DNA from: Pedobacter petrophilus
Lineage (GTDB): Bacteria; Bacteroidota; Bacteroidia; Sphingobacteriales; Sphingobacteriaceae
NCBI RefSeq assembly: GCF_009674725.1
Contig: NZ_WKKH01000009.1
Coordinates: 95,469-159,468, forward strand
Direction of reading: 5' to 3'
DNA length: 64,000 nucleotides
The notes beneath the pieces were generated by a model. It searched no databases and was not told the DNA's origin. It saw only the letters and a list, made by a program, of their open reading frames with translations. Positions 28,837 to 38,218 of the stretch are shown in pieces; the stretch's first letter is position 1; each line of letters begins with the position of its first letter. The position numbers and the translations under genes were made by a program.

Positions 28837-28909
28837 TACCATATAAGGAATTTAAGAACATATAATCAGCACCTTAGGTCTTATTTTAACTTAGATTTCT
28901 TATATGGTT
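28837..28909. repeat. imperfect long inverted repeat between convergent genes
   Basis: ACCATATAAG (28838-28847) is the exact complement of CTTATATGGT (28899-28908), and the match extends imperfectly inwards to about 20 bp (GGAATTTAAG against CTTAGATTTC). It fills the gap between the convergent SDR and TlpA-like genes. It might act as a bidirectional terminator, although no clean T tract follows. Confidence 0.6.
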
Positions 28910-28924
28910 AATATAAATAACCTA

Positions 28925-29392
28925 CTATTTCAGGTTAAAAAAGGCACTTTTCAATTCTTTTTCAGTAAATTCTTTTTCGTAAAATTTTCTGCTTCGTTTA
29001 TTTACAAATAATGTTGCAGGGATTGCACCAGACCATTGTTTATTAATTCGCTGGATATCGGCTTGTCTATCTTGTGTATTTAAAAGGAAAACATCTCCAT
29101 TAATCCGATTTGCGGCAACAAATGGAATCACTGTTTTCTGCAGCTTAGATTTAAAATCCAGGCTCACCAGCAACACCTTGACTGGTTTATTTAGCTTAGC
29201 AAGCCTGAGCTTTTCAAAATTTGGCAACTCTGCCACGCAAGGTGCACACCATGTCGCCCAGAAATTAATCACATAGGTCGTATCCTTCCCATTAGCAATG
29301 CGCTTATTCAAATCCTCAACGGTAATCAGGTTTACCTGTGCATTTGCGGTGTAACCAAAAAAGATTATACAAATAATAAAGAATAGTCGCAT
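28925..29392 (-). CDS. TlpA-like periplasmic thioredoxin-family protein
   Basis: The 155 residues have a signal peptide (MRLFFIICIIFFGYTANAQ) and a thioredoxin fold with the redox motif FWATWCAPCVAELPNF (WCAPC at about 48-52). The cis-Pro segment appears as GAIPATLFVNK. It probably reduces or oxidises disulfides in the periplasm. It is a single gene with no cytochrome maturation genes beside it, so the partner is unknown. Confidence 0.9.
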   Translation of the reverse strand: MRLFFIICIIFFGYTANAQVNLITVEDLNKRIANGKDTTYVINFWATWCAPCVAELPNFEKLRLAKLNKPVKVLLVSLDFKSKLQKTVIPFVAANRINGDVFLLNTQDRQADIQRINKQWSGAIPATLFVNKRSRKFYEKEFTEKELKSAFFNLK

Positions 29393-29486
29393 AGTTATAT
29401 TAGTAGCTATAAATTATCCAATCCAGGAGGATAAGAGATTAGTCGGGAGCCTAAAAAAAATGTGCTCAAGCAGTAGTCAATAATAT

Positions 29487-29990
29487 TTAATTGACGGTTC
29501 CTGTTTTCACCAAAGCTTTTTGATAAGCCGGTAAATTCAGATCATCAACAACCACTCCCCTGTTCGTGCTTGCATGTACAAAGAAACCGTTATTTAAGTA
29601 AACGCCAACGTGGTCTACATTTCCTCCTCCAAAAGAGAAGAAAACCAAATCTCCTTCATCAAGCGCACCATAACTCTTTTTTCTTGCGAAATTTGCCTGA
29701 TCTCTTGAAACTCTCGGCAGGCTAACCCCATAAATTTCTTTCTCTAATAAAAATGTAAAACCCGAACAATCTATACCGCTTTTGTCTAAACCGCCGAAAC
29801 GGTATTTTACGCCTGTCCAGTCGGTTATAAACTTATAAAGCGACTTGCTTTTCAAATTTGCCATGGCATCTGCGGCTTTTGCAGCTTTAGTATCACTTCG
29901 AACGGTATACTTCCTGCTTCCACAAGATGCTAAAATCAGTGCAAAAAATAAGATGATAAAGTAAGAATAAAGCTTTTTCGTATTAATCAT
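29487..29990 (-). CDS. NlpC/P60 family lipoprotein (C40 peptidase)
   Basis: Cell-wall endopeptidase cleaving peptidoglycan stem peptides. I place the start at the ATG at 29990, because it opens directly on a lipoprotein signal (KKLYSYFIILFFALILASC, lipobox LASC). An upstream in-frame ATG at 30044 would add 18 residues and spoil it. The domain carries the catalytic Cys in GIDCSGFTFLLEKEI, His in NVDHVGVYLNNGFFVHAS and the YRFGG lead-in. The length (167 residues) suits the small Spr-like group. It lies just downstream of mutS on the same strand. Confidence 0.92.
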   Translation of the reverse strand: MINTKKLYSYFIILFFALILASCGSRKYTVRSDTKAAKAADAMANLKSKSLYKFITDWTGVKYRFGGLDKSGIDCSGFTFLLEKEIYGVSLPRVSRDQANFARKKSYGALDEGDLVFFSFGGGNVDHVGVYLNNGFFVHASTNRGVVVDDLNLPAYQKALVKTGTVN

Positions 29991-30047
29991 ATGTTGTGCA
30001 TTTCGGCTCAAATTTAGCAAGGGAATCTTCGACTTCCAATACAATAA

Positions 30048-32663
30048 CTAATTATCCTTTATTAAACGTTGTATTTCATCAAGCTTTAGTAAGGCCTCAA
30101 CGGGCGTTAAAGCATTGACATCTAAATTGTTGAGTGTGTCACGAATTTTCACTAAAACAGGATCATCAATAGCAAACATCTGCAACTGATAAGCCTGGTT
30201 TTGAACTTTTTTTATGCTGTCTTTAATGCTTTGCCCCTCGGTGCGATCGATTTCTAATTTTTTCAAAATCTCATTTGCCCTGCCAATTAATTTGGGTGGC
30301 ATCCCGGCCATTTTTGCTACGTGAATCCCAAAACTATGCTCACTTCCCCCAGGAATGAGCTTCCTAAGGAAAATTACCTTATTCGTCATTTCTTTAACCG
30401 ACACATTAAAATTCTTGATCCTGGGCATGGTATTCGCCAGTTCATTTAATTCATGATAATGCGTTGCGAAAAGTGTTTTTGGTCTCGCCGTAGGATGTTG
30501 GTGCAGAAACTCGGCAATGGCCCAGGCAATGGAAATACCATCATATGTGCTCGTTCCGCGTCCTATTTCATCTAAAAGAATTAAGCTGTCATCCGAAATA
30601 TTATTCAAGATACTTGCTGTCTCATTCATTTCTACCATGAACGTACTTTCACCGGAAGAAATATTATCAGATGCACCCACCCGTGTAAAAATCTTATCTA
30701 CTATTCCTACCTCCGCATCTTTAGCCGGTACAAATGAACCCATCTGGGCCATGAGTACAATCAATGCAGTCTGGCGGAGAATCGCCGATTTACCCGCCAT
30801 GTTGGGGCCGGTAATCATAATAATCTGTTGAGAATCTGTATCTAAATATACATCATTGGTGATGTATTCTTGTCCGACAGGTAATTGTTTTTCAATTACG
30901 GGGTGGCGACCACCCTTAATATCAAGCACTTTTTTAGTGGTAACTTTAGGCTTGTTATAATGATTTTTTTCAGCCAGCTGAGCAAAACAAAGCAAACAAT
31001 CCAACTGGGCGATTAAAAAAGAATTGAGTTGAATGGGCTTGATGTAACTTGCCGTATCATAGATTAACTCATTATACAATCGAATCTCAATGGCCTGAAT
31101 TTTCTCCTCAGCACCCAGAATCTGATCTTCGTATTCTTTTAGTTCAGGGGTGATATATCGCTCTGCGTTCACCAAAGTCTGTTTGCGAATCCACCCTTCA
31201 GGTACTTTGTCTTTATGCGTATGGGTAACTTCTAAATAATAGCCAAAAACATTATTAAAGGCAATTTTCAAAGAAGGAATTCCGGTAGCTTCTGCTTCTC
31301 GTTTTTGAATTTGAACCAGATAATCTTTACCGCCGAAAGCGATCTTCCTTAAGCGATCGAGATCTTCATCAATGCCGTCAGCAATTACATTTCCCTTAAG
31401 CAGCACTGCCGGTGGTTCCTGTTGAATTTCCTTTTCAATCCGGTCACGAATGGCAAAGCAGGGATTTAGCTGATCGGCAATTTTAATCAGATAAGGGTTT
31501 TTGGAATCAGCTGCTAATTTTTTAACCGATTCGATATGGTAAAGAGCTCGTTTTAAGGCTACCAACTCCCGCGGACCAACGCGCTGCAAGCCCACCTTCG
31601 AAATTAGTCTTTCTAAATCACCAATCTGTTTAATAGGAGTCAGGAATTGTTCCTGCAATTCTTGGTTTGCCACGAAATAGTCAACCATTCCCAGGCGCTC
31701 CTGGATTGGTTTCAGTTCTTTTAACGGCATAATGATCCATTTCTGCAACAATCGGGCACCCATCGGTGTGCAGGTATGGTCGAGGATATCAAATAAGGTA
31801 ACCGCGTTATCGTTTGGCGAATTCACCAATTCGAGATTACGAATCGTAAAACGATCAAGCCACATGTAACGGTCTTCTTCAATTCTGCTTATGGACGTAA
31901 TGTGTTGCAGATTTCGATGTTCAGTTTCACCCAGATAGTGTAAAACAACGCCTGCCGCAACAATTCCACTTTGCAATCGCTCTACTCCAAAACCTTTTAA
32001 AGAAGTCACATCAAAATGCTTCATTAAGGTTTCATTTCCATAATCTGATGTGAAGGGCCAGTCATCTAAACCAAAAGTGTAGAACCGATCGCCAAAGTTT
32101 TCAGTAAAAGTTTGCCTTTTAGATTTTTGAAAAATCACCTCCGTAGGTTTAAAACCTTGAAGCAGCTTATCAATATAGTCGCTATTGCCTTGAGCAATTA
32201 AAAATTCACCGGTAGAGATATCCAGAAACGAAACACCCATTTGTGTTTTATCGAAAAAGACACAGGCTAAAAAATTGTTGGATTTCTGATTTACAATATT
32301 ATCGCCATAGGCTACACCAGGTGTAATCAGTTCTGTAACCCCCCGTTTTACAATGGTTTTGGTTGCTTTGGGGTCCTCTAACTGATCGCAAATGGCTACG
32401 CGCTGCCCTGCCCTAACCAGTTTTGAGAGATAATTATCTAAAGAATGGTGTGGAAAACCGGCAAGTTCCAAAGCACCGCCATTTGGTCCGGTACCCCTTC
32501 TTGTTAAAACAATCCCTAAAATTTGTGATGTTTTGATGGCATCCTCTCCGAAGGTTTCGTAAAAATCGCCTACCCTGAAAAGTAATAATGCACCCGGATA
32601 CTTCGCTTTTATTGCGTTGTACTGTTGCATTAAAGGGGTTTCTTTATTCGTGTCTTTAGCCAA
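30048..32663 (-). CDS. mutS: DNA mismatch repair protein MutS
   Basis: Recognises mismatches and small loops. The 871 residues include the mismatch-binding domain I ([34 protein letters not shown], with the Phe-x-Glu motif FYE), connector, lever and clamp domains, and the ATPase with Walker [16 protein letters not shown], the SIFMVEM-like [14 protein letters not shown], Walker [17 protein letters not shown] and ATHYHEL. All key residues are present and the length is normal. A run of mutS then NlpC/P60 lies on this strand. Confidence 0.98.
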   Translation of the reverse strand: MAKDTNKETPLMQQYNAIKAKYPGALLLFRVGDFYETFGEDAIKTSQILGIVLTRRGTGPNGGALELAGFPHHSLDNYLSKLVRAGQRVAICDQLEDPKATKTIVKRGVTELITPGVAYGDNIVNQKSNNFLACVFFDKTQMGVSFLDISTGEFLIAQGNSDYIDKLLQGFKPTEVIFQKSKRQTFTENFGDRFYTFGLDDWPFTSDYGNETLMKHFDVTSLKGFGVERLQSGIVAAGVVLHYLGETEHRNLQHITSISRIEEDRYMWLDRFTIRNLELVNSPNDNAVTLFDILDHTCTPMGARLLQKWIIMPLKELKPIQERLGMVDYFVANQELQEQFLTPIKQIGDLERLISKVGLQRVGPRELVALKRALYHIESVKKLAADSKNPYLIKIADQLNPCFAIRDRIEKEIQQEPPAVLLKGNVIADGIDEDLDRLRKIAFGGKDYLVQIQKREAEATGIPSLKIAFNNVFGYYLEVTHTHKDKVPEGWIRKQTLVNAERYITPELKEYEDQILGAEEKIQAIEIRLYNELIYDTASYIKPIQLNSFLIAQLDCLLCFAQLAEKNHYNKPKVTTKKVLDIKGGRHPVIEKQLPVGQEYITNDVYLDTDSQQIIMITGPNMAGKSAILRQTALIVLMAQMGSFVPAKDAEVGIVDKIFTRVGASDNISSGESTFMVEMNETASILNNISDDSLILLDEIGRGTSTYDGISIAWAIAEFLHQHPTARPKTLFATHYHELNELANTMPRIKNFNVSVKEMTNKVIFLRKLIPGGSEHSFGIHVAKMAGMPPKLIGRANEILKKLEIDRTEGQSIKDSIKKVQNQAYQLQMFAIDDPVLVKIRDTLNNLDVNALTPVEALLKLDEIQRLIKDN

Positions 32664-32740
32664 AACTGAAATTAATTTGCAAAAGCTATAAAGATAACAT
32701 GATTCTACTTTTTATGGTTGTTTTGTTGAAAAAATGAACG

Positions 32741-32801
32741 ATTATTTCTGGTTTGAAAGCAGTTGGTATGGCCCAAATCGGGAGTGATAGCCAGAAATAA
32801 T
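32741..32801. repeat. inverted repeat upstream of mutS
   Basis: ATTATTTCTGG (32741-32751) and CCAGAAATAAT (32791-32801) are exact complements 39 bases apart, in the 276-base gap between the divergent mutS and HPF-like genes. Nothing else in the gap looks coding. Role unknown. Confidence 0.55.
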
Positions 32802-32888
32802 TTCCAGAGGCATGAAAAAATAAAAGCAAAAAACAATGTTGGTCTGAATATCAATCAATTAAAACTAAACCCATTCGATTTAAAACGT

Positions 32889-32923
32889 TTTGCCGGTAAA
32901 ACTGTTAGATTAGTATAGTTTTA
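32889..32923 (+). promoter_or_regulatory. candidate Bacteroidota promoter for the HPF-like gene
   Basis: TTTG (32889-32892) is followed after 23 bases by TAGTTTTA (32916-32923), one base off the TAnnTTTG -7 consensus. It lies 17 bases before the start codon, so the leader would be very short. Weak evidence. Confidence 0.3.
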
Positions 32924-32939
32924 ACTTAATAACATCATT

Positions 32940-33254
32940 ATGACGATTCAACTAAACACTGACAAAAACTTAACGATACACCAGGAATACGAAGACAAAA
33001 TTAAAGGTACAATTAACGATGGATTGGGCAGGTTTGAAGATCTGATTACTCGTATTGAGGTTCACTTATCAGATGAAAACGGCAGTAAGGAAGGGTTGGA
33101 TGATAAACGTTGTTTGTTAGAGGCAAAGATTGTGGGTAAAGAACCTGTAGCCGTAACTAATCTTGGAAATAATTATGACTTAGCATTAAGTGGCGCAATT
33201 TCTAAATTGAAAAGCAAGCTGGAAACCATTGCTGGAAAACTGAAAGCACACTAG
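32940..33254 (+). CDS. HPF/RaiA-like ribosome-associated protein
   Basis: The 104 residues have a beta-alpha-beta-beta-beta-alpha pattern (IQLNTDKNLTIHQEYEDKIKGTI, ITRIEVHLSDENGSK, RCLLEAKIVG, VAVTNLGNNYDLALSGAISKLKSKLETI) that matches short HPF/RaiA proteins, which bind ribosomes and cause dimerisation or inactivation in slow growth. The C-terminal dimerisation domain of long HPF is absent. The match is by pattern only. It is a single gene closed by a terminator shared with the opposing mqnA. Confidence 0.78.
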   Translation: MTIQLNTDKNLTIHQEYEDKIKGTINDGLGRFEDLITRIEVHLSDENGSKEGLDDKRCLLEAKIVGKEPVAVTNLGNNYDLALSGAISKLKSKLETIAGKLKAH

Positions 33255-33261
33255 AAATAAA

Positions 33262-33296
33262 AATGGGATCCTGATTTTTTAGAATCCCATTGTTTT
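33262..33296. terminator. bidirectional terminator between convergent genes
   Basis: AATGGGAT (33262-33269) pairs with ATCCCATT (33284-33291), followed by GTTTT on the plus strand. On the minus strand the stem is followed by TTTATTTC. It overlaps the mqnA stop region. Confidence 0.75.
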
Positions 33297-34035
33297 ATAC
33301 TTTAACCTTTTCCAGCTCTTCAATATAACCCAAAAATAAATTCATGGCCTTTTTCCGGTCATCCGTAACTTCAAACTGAAGTTTGTGATATAAATAATCA
33401 TCCAGATCAAAATTTGGCGTTTCTGGTAAATCTTTTAAAACTTTAGCCCTGTTTTCCAAACCAAATTTTAAAGCAGCATTAAATTCATTTTTAAATGCTT
33501 GTGAAAGTTCCTTATTCGCCACCCAGGCAGCATACATAAAAGGTAATCCGGTAAAATTTTTCCACTCCTCACCCATGTCGTATACAAAAGCATAATCATC
33601 TTTTTGGCCAAAAGTTCTGTCGCCAATCAAAACGATAGCATCAGTTTTTGCATTGGGGTCTGTTGTAAATTCTACATCCCGCTTCCAGTAAAATTTAAGC
33701 AAAACTTTGGCAAGATTGTTTGATGTTCTGGAATGTGCATCCAATTTTAAGGTTTTGATCTCTTCAACAGGAACATCACTAAAAATAAATACAGAGTTTA
33801 CGGCACCATCACTGCCAATACAATAATCTGCAACGATGTTTGCATGAGGTACCAATGGTATGGCTGCCACTGGCATCAAACCCATATCTACCTCACCACT
33901 AATTACTTTTGCGGCACAATCTGAAGGAATATCTAAACTTAGATCTATTTTACTGATAATATCCGAATGCTCTAATCCATAAATAAAAGCTTTGGTATTG
34001 GTATAGGCAACTGCCGATATTTTAATCTTATTCAA
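33295..34035 (-). CDS. mqnA: chorismate dehydratase (futalosine pathway)
   Basis: Converts chorismate to 3-[(1-carboxyvinyl)oxy]benzoate, the first step of futalosine-dependent menaquinone synthesis. The 246 residues have the periplasmic-binding-protein-like fold of MqnA: KISAVAYTNTKAFIYGL at the start, DCAAKVISGEVDMGLMPVAAIP, the DAHSRTSNNLAKVLL motif and YDMGEEWKNFTGLPFMYAAW. MqnE lies less than 1 kb upstream on the same strand, so two consecutive pathway steps are clustered. Confidence 0.93.
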   Translation of the reverse strand: MNKIKISAVAYTNTKAFIYGLEHSDIISKIDLSLDIPSDCAAKVISGEVDMGLMPVAAIPLVPHANIVADYCIGSDGAVNSVFIFSDVPVEEIKTLKLDAHSRTSNNLAKVLLKFYWKRDVEFTTDPNAKTDAIVLIGDRTFGQKDDYAFVYDMGEEWKNFTGLPFMYAAWVANKELSQAFKNEFNAALKFGLENRAKVLKDLPETPNFDLDDYLYHKLQFEVTDDRKKAMNLFLGYIEELEKVKV

Positions 34036-34063
34036 GGTGTTATTTTAATATTTATTTTAATGC

Positions 34064-34124
34064 TCGTCATGCTGAATTTTTTTCAGCATCTATTAAAAAT
34101 TTTTGAATCAAGTCAGCATGACGA
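34064..34124. repeat. 12-bp inverted repeat, TCGTCATGCTGA type
   Basis: TCGTCATGCTGA (34064-34075) and TCAGCATGACGA (34113-34124) are exact complements around an AT-rich 37-base centre that itself contains a second CAGCAT (34084-34089). It lies between the histidine phosphatase and mqnA genes. It looks like a dispersed intergenic palindrome rather than a gene part. Confidence 0.7.
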
Positions 34125-34130
34125 TTTCGA

Positions 34131-34760
34131 TTATTTATTATCAATCACTAAACCATCTAAATGAACGGCACTGTTAAACTCCAGCACTGTAAACTTTCCA
34201 TCTTCGTAACCCATTTTATAAAGCACTGTATTTTGATGGGGAAATTCGGTCATTTCACTTAGTGGCTTACCCAGTAATAAACAAAGGAAAACCCGCATGG
34301 CCCGGCCGTGCATACAAAGCAAAACAGTTTTCTCTTCTGGCCTTGCCGATAAAACCTCCATTGGATATTTTAGTCGTTCATACACATCCTGCACACTTTC
34401 TCCGCCTTCAAAATGCGCGGTATAATCGCCATCCTCCCAGGTTTGAAGCATTTCACGGAAAGCTTCACGTGCTTCCTCACTATTCGGCTGACCTTCCCAA
34501 ACGCCCCAGGCCAATTCGTCTAGCCCCGAAAGTTTTTCCCAAGGTAATTCAGCATCTATAAATTTTTGAACGGTTTGCCAGGTTCTCTTCAGGTCTGAGG
34601 TATATATTTTATCGAAAGAAATATTTTTATACTGCTGATAAAAAGCTTCGGCCTGTGCCCTTCCGGTATCATTCAAATCAGAATTGATACCTCTACCCTG
34701 TACTATGCCTTGTCTGTTAAGTTCCGTTTCGCCGTGGCGTATGATGTATATTTCCTTCAT
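34131..34760 (-). CDS. histidine phosphatase family protein (phosphoglycerate mutase-like)
   Basis: The 209 residues have the phosphohistidine motif IIRHGETELNRQGIVQGRG (about 5-23), a second catalytic region around LDELAWGVWEGQ and the downstream catalytic His in VLLCMHGRAMRVFLCLLLG. The substrate cannot be told from sequence; relatives include phosphoglycerate mutases, alpha-ribazole phosphatase and broad-range phosphatases. It sits between mqnA and mqnE on the same strand, which could be chance or could reflect a role in the pathway. Confidence 0.88.
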   Translation of the reverse strand: MKEIYIIRHGETELNRQGIVQGRGINSDLNDTGRAQAEAFYQQYKNISFDKIYTSDLKRTWQTVQKFIDAELPWEKLSGLDELAWGVWEGQPNSEEAREAFREMLQTWEDGDYTAHFEGGESVQDVYERLKYPMEVLSARPEEKTVLLCMHGRAMRVFLCLLLGKPLSEMTEFPHQNTVLYKMGYEDGKFTVLEFNSAVHLDGLVIDNK

Positions 34761-34886
34761 TAATAATGATTGAATTTTGAATGATTGAATTTAGAATGGT
34801 TGAGTTATTGATTGTTTAACTATTGATTTTCGAATGATTGAATACCGAGTTGCCTATCACATTCACTCAATCTCTCCTTCTTGTGC

Positions 34887-36107
34887 TCAATTATTATTCA
34901 CTACCGGTAACTTGTAATACTGAGGTTTCTTATCTTCCTCAAAAACAACATGTTCAAAATCTGTGACCACGTTATATAAGGTATCGCGTTCTACCGCCAC
35001 TCTACCAACTTGTTTAATTAGGTTCACCAGTTCTTTTGTACTCATTGCTGGAGTTTGTTCCTCTGCACCAGCCATAGAGTAGATTTTTGTGGTATCATCC
35101 AGGGTACCATCAATATCATCAACCCCATAATTAAGCGATAATTGAGCTGTTTCTCTGCTAATCATTGCCCAATAGGCTTTAATGTGATCGAAGTTATCCA
35201 TGTAAATTCGGGCAATTGCGTAGTTTCTTAAGTCTTCAATTACCGAAACCTCTGGTATATTGCTCATTTGGTTACGCTGGTTCCTGAATTTCAAAGGGAT
35301 AAACGTTTGGAAACCGCCGGTACGATCTTGTAATTCGCGAAGTTTCTCCATATGATCAACCCGGTGTTCGAATCTTTCGATATGACCATAAAGCATCGTA
35401 GCGTTACTTCTCATTCCAAGCTTATGCCACTCTTCGTGAATGGCTAACCATTGCTCACCAGTACATTTATCTTTTGCGATCTGTTCGCGAATTTCAGGAT
35501 GGAAAATTTCTGCACCACCACCGGGCATTGACTGTAAACCTGCATCTTTCATCAGCTTCATGCCAGTAGCATAATCTATTTTTGCCTTCTTGAAAATGTA
35601 ATGATATTCAACTGGTGTTAATGCTTTAACATGTAAATCAGGACGATGTTCTTTAATTGCAGTAAACAATGCTGAATAAAAAGCAACATCATACTGTGGT
35701 AAAACGCCACCTACAATATGTACTTCCGTAACAGGTTCATTGTCGTATTTTTTTACAATGTCAAGCATTTGCTCCATTGTGAGCGCCCAGCCCTCTTCCT
35801 TTTGCTTAATCAACCTCGAATAGGAGCAAAACTTACAATCGTAAACGCAAAGATTAGTAGGTTCTAAATGAAAATTACGATTAAAATAGGTTTTATCGCC
35901 ATGCTTTTTCTCCCTGATGTAATTTGCTAAAACACCCAGATAGCCTAATTCCGCGTGCTCGTAAAGATAAACACCCTCATCGAACGTAATTCGCTCACCT
36001 TGTAGTGTTTTATGGGCTATGTTTTGTAATTCAGTTGATAAGTTAGTATCAGCTAATATTTTCTCAACTTCTGCAGTTGTTGTCATTCCTGATTTCATTT
36101 CGAACAA
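34887..36107 (-). CDS. mqnE: aminofutalosine synthase, radical SAM
   Basis: Radical SAM enzyme that joins the MqnA product to SAM to give 6-amino-6-deoxyfutalosine in menaquinone synthesis. The 406 residues have the cluster motif LCVYDCKFCSYSR (CxxxCxxC), the sequence MPGGGAEIFHPEIREQI shared with CofH/MqnC relatives, and the MqnE-type tail NYGVDDIDGTLDD...IYSMAGAE. Absence of the MqnC pattern and the tail favour MqnE. A TATTTTTG box (complement of 36105-36112) overlaps the first ATG; the Met at codon 8 (36086) is therefore a possible true start. Confidence 0.92.
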   Translation of the reverse strand: MFEMKSGMTTTAEVEKILADTNLSTELQNIAHKTLQGERITFDEGVYLYEHAELGYLGVLANYIREKKHGDKTYFNRNFHLEPTNLCVYDCKFCSYSRLIKQKEEGWALTMEQMLDIVKKYDNEPVTEVHIVGGVLPQYDVAFYSALFTAIKEHRPDLHVKALTPVEYHYIFKKAKIDYATGMKLMKDAGLQSMPGGGAEIFHPEIREQIAKDKCTGEQWLAIHEEWHKLGMRSNATMLYGHIERFEHRVDHMEKLRELQDRTGGFQTFIPLKFRNQRNQMSNIPEVSVIEDLRNYAIARIYMDNFDHIKAYWAMISRETAQLSLNYGVDDIDGTLDDTTKIYSMAGAEEQTPAMSTKELVNLIKQVGRVAVERDTLYNVVTDFEHVVFEEDKKPQYYKLPVVNNN

Positions 36108-36300
36108 AAATACAATATTGAAGGCATTCGAAAATCATTTTCTTGTAACAAACGGACATTATTGGTTCAATAGCTCATTAGTTCATCATTCATTTTTCAT
36201 AGTGCTTAAAACACAACGCCTAATATTTATTTAAAAATGAAGTAAGTTATATTGACTTACTCCCAAACAAATAAACCCATGACTAATGAACCAATGATTT

Positions 36301-36332
36301 AAAAAAAAAGCACCTCTTTTCAGAAGTGCTTT
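36301..36332 (-). terminator. terminator of the lipocalin-like lipoprotein gene
   Basis: AAAGCAC and GTGCTTT arms (about 36307-36313 and 36326-36332) with inner TCT/AGA pairing form a stem. On the minus strand it runs into nine T (36309-36301). Confidence 0.82.
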
Positions 36333-36352
36333 ATATTATTTTCGCAGGTGTT

Positions 36353-36847
36353 TTAGTTTGCTGCCGGAGAGAATGTTAATACGATGTTAGCTGTTTTACC
36401 ACCAAATTCAATTGGCGATTTCAACACCATATTGCCTTTAGATAATTGCGTTAACACTAAACGATAACCTTCAGTTACGTTCTTTGCTTTATCACCCTCA
36501 AAGATTTTCTTGAATTGAAAAGTTTCTTCTGATGGGGTTGCTGACCAGAAAATAGTTTGCATTACCTCACCACAGGTGCTTGATGACGGTAACGTGTAAG
36601 AACCGTTTCCGCTATTGGTAAGTTTCCAGGTACTTCCCTGAAAACATTTATATGATTTTTCTCCGAATAAACCTTGTACAGCCTGATCAGGAAGACCTTC
36701 TAAAGCGATATTGTTTAATACCCAGGTGCCTGTAACTGTACCTCTTCCACCGTTAATCCCTGTTGAAGCATTTTTAGTAGAAGAACAACTTTGTAACATT
36801 ACCAAAGTAGAACATGCTATTGCAATAGCTATGAATAATCTTTTCAT
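36353..36847 (-). CDS. lipocalin-like lipoprotein, function unknown
   Basis: The 164 residues start with a lipoprotein signal (lipobox MLQSC, Cys21) followed by a Ser/Gly-rich linker and a small beta-barrel-like domain beginning GTWVLNNIALEGLP, the usual lipocalin-type opening in Bacteroidota. Two further Cys (KCFQG, STCGE) may pair. The tail ANIVLTFSPAAN ends on a beta strand. No partner or ligand is evident. It is a single gene with its own terminator. Confidence 0.75.
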   Translation of the reverse strand: MKRLFIAIAIACSTLVMLQSCSSTKNASTGINGGRGTVTGTWVLNNIALEGLPDQAVQGLFGEKSYKCFQGSTWKLTNSGNGSYTLPSSSTCGEVMQTIFWSATPSEETFQFKKIFEGDKAKNVTEGYRLVLTQLSKGNMVLKSPIEFGGKTANIVLTFSPAAN

Positions 36848-36886
36848 TTTAGTTTTTTTTAATTTCGCTGAACTGATTACATAAAT

Positions 36887-36917
36887 CTTGCCAAAACAAT
36901 TATGAAGATTAAATTTG
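36887..36917 (+). promoter_or_regulatory. candidate promoter for the cystathionine synthase-like gene
   Basis: CTTG (36887-36890), then a 19-base spacer, then TAAATTTG (36910-36917), which fits the TAnnTTTG -7 consensus of Bacteroidota exactly. The gene starts about 50 bases downstream. Confidence 0.5.
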
Positions 36918-36967
36918 CACTAAATTATTAAATTGCCTTCCGTTTAAACCTATAAAACGAAAAAATC

Positions 36968-38083
36968 ATGAAACCAGAAACCCTTGCTATTCACGCTTCT
37001 AATCTTGTAAAAAATACTACCGGAGATGTTACGCCTCCAATAAATTTGTCTACAACTTTTTTTCGCGATGAAAATGGTGGTTATCCTGGCGGACATATGT
37101 ATAGTCGCGTAAGCAATCCAAACCGGTCTGCTTTAGAAAACACTGTAGCCAAATTAGAATATGGCGAAGATGCCGCGGCCTTTGCTTCCGGCAATAATTG
37201 TGGAATGTCTTTATTTCAGGCGCTAAAGCCGGGAAGTCATATTCTTGCTCCTGATGATATGTACTGGGGCATTAAAAAACAATTGCTGACTATTTTTAAT
37301 GATTCGCTGGAGTTTGATTTCGTTGATCAGACAGACCTGGAACTAATTAAAAAATCCATCAAACCGAACACACAAATGATCTGGATTGAAACACCTTCAA
37401 ATCCATTGTTAAAGGTTACGGATATTGAAGAAATAGCGAAGATTGCTAAGGCGAATGGCGCTATCCTGGTGTGCGACAGTACTTTTGGTACGCCAGTGTT
37501 ACAGAACCCTATATTACTAGGCGCCAATATCGTAATGCACAGCAGCACAAAATATTTGGGCGGCCACAGTGATGTGCTTGGCGGAATAGTGGTGACGGCA
37601 AAAAAAGATGAATTTTGGGAGAAAATCAGAAATATTCAACAAACAGGTGGAGCCGTTCCTTCCCCTTTTGATTGCTATTTATTATGCAGAAGCATTAAAA
37701 CTTTAGCCTACCGCGTAAAAGGCCATTGTGAAAGTGGAAAAACTGTAGCCGATTACCTGGTCCGGCATCCAAATGTGGAGGCCGTTTTTTATCCAGGTTT
37801 GGAAAGTCATCCGCAACACGAAATCGCTAAAAAACAAATGAAAGATTTTGGCGGAATGATGTCCTTTTTGGTTAAAGGAGGCGTCGAAGAAACCATTAAA
37901 GTAGTAAACAAAGTTCAGCTTTTCGCACAGGCAACGAGTTTAGGAGGTGTAGAAAGTCTGATCGAACACCGTTACTCTGTAGAGGGACCAGATAGCAAGA
38001 CGCCCAAAAATTTATTGAGAATCTCCGTAGGGTTAGAGCATGTGGATGATATTATTGCCGATTTAGCCCAGGCTTTAGGGTAA
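36968..38083 (+). CDS. trans-sulfuration PLP enzyme (cystathionine gamma-synthase/lyase family)
   Basis: Cys/Met-metabolism PLP enzyme of 371 residues. Visible are INLSTTFFRD, the YSRVSNPNRSALEN substrate-binding segment, ASGNNCGMSLFQAL and the PLP-lysine motif MHSSTKYLGGHSDVLGG, with ESLIEHRYSVEGP near the C-terminus. It could act as cystathionine gamma-synthase, gamma-lyase or methionine gamma-lyase; sequence alone does not separate them. It is about 1.8 kb from the metY operon but has no SAM riboswitch of its own and carries its own promoter-like element. Confidence 0.88.
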   Translation: MKPETLAIHASNLVKNTTGDVTPPINLSTTFFRDENGGYPGGHMYSRVSNPNRSALENTVAKLEYGEDAAAFASGNNCGMSLFQALKPGSHILAPDDMYWGIKKQLLTIFNDSLEFDFVDQTDLELIKKSIKPNTQMIWIETPSNPLLKVTDIEEIAKIAKANGAILVCDSTFGTPVLQNPILLGANIVMHSSTKYLGGHSDVLGGIVVTAKKDEFWEKIRNIQQTGGAVPSPFDCYLLCRSIKTLAYRVKGHCESGKTVADYLVRHPNVEAVFYPGLESHPQHEIAKKQMKDFGGMMSFLVKGGVEETIKVVNKVQLFAQATSLGGVESLIEHRYSVEGPDSKTPKNLLRISVGLEHVDDIIADLAQALG

Positions 38084-38111
38084 TTTGTAATCCCCCTAAA
38101 CCGTGGTTCTA

Positions 38112-38190
38112 TCGACTTAGCGGAGAAATCTATGTAATTTGATTCATGTACGCTTACAAAGATTTCTCCGTTCCGCTGCGCTTCAGTCGA
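38112..38190. repeat. inverted repeat, CGGAGAAATCT / AGATTTCTCCG type
   Basis: TCGACTTAGCGGAGAAATCT (38112-38131) is complementary, with an internal gap, to the segment from AGATTTCTCCG (38160) to CAGTCGA (38190), which is followed by AATGACGG. The element fills the gap between two convergent genes. A fragment of the same type (TGTCATTTCGA) occurs near 23010. I regard it as a dispersed REP-like element. Confidence 0.7.
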
Positions 38191-38218
38191 AATGACGGAA
38201 CCGATCAGATTTCAAGCC

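Noticed and set aside
34262..34561. 99-codon plus-strand ORF inside the histidine phosphatase gene
   Set aside because: Antisense to a well-conserved enzyme gene; no recognisable features.
34761..34886. AT-rich tract with repeated GAATGATTGAAT words
   Set aside because: Copies are imperfect and irregularly spaced, with no arms or frame; treated as low-complexity intergenic DNA.
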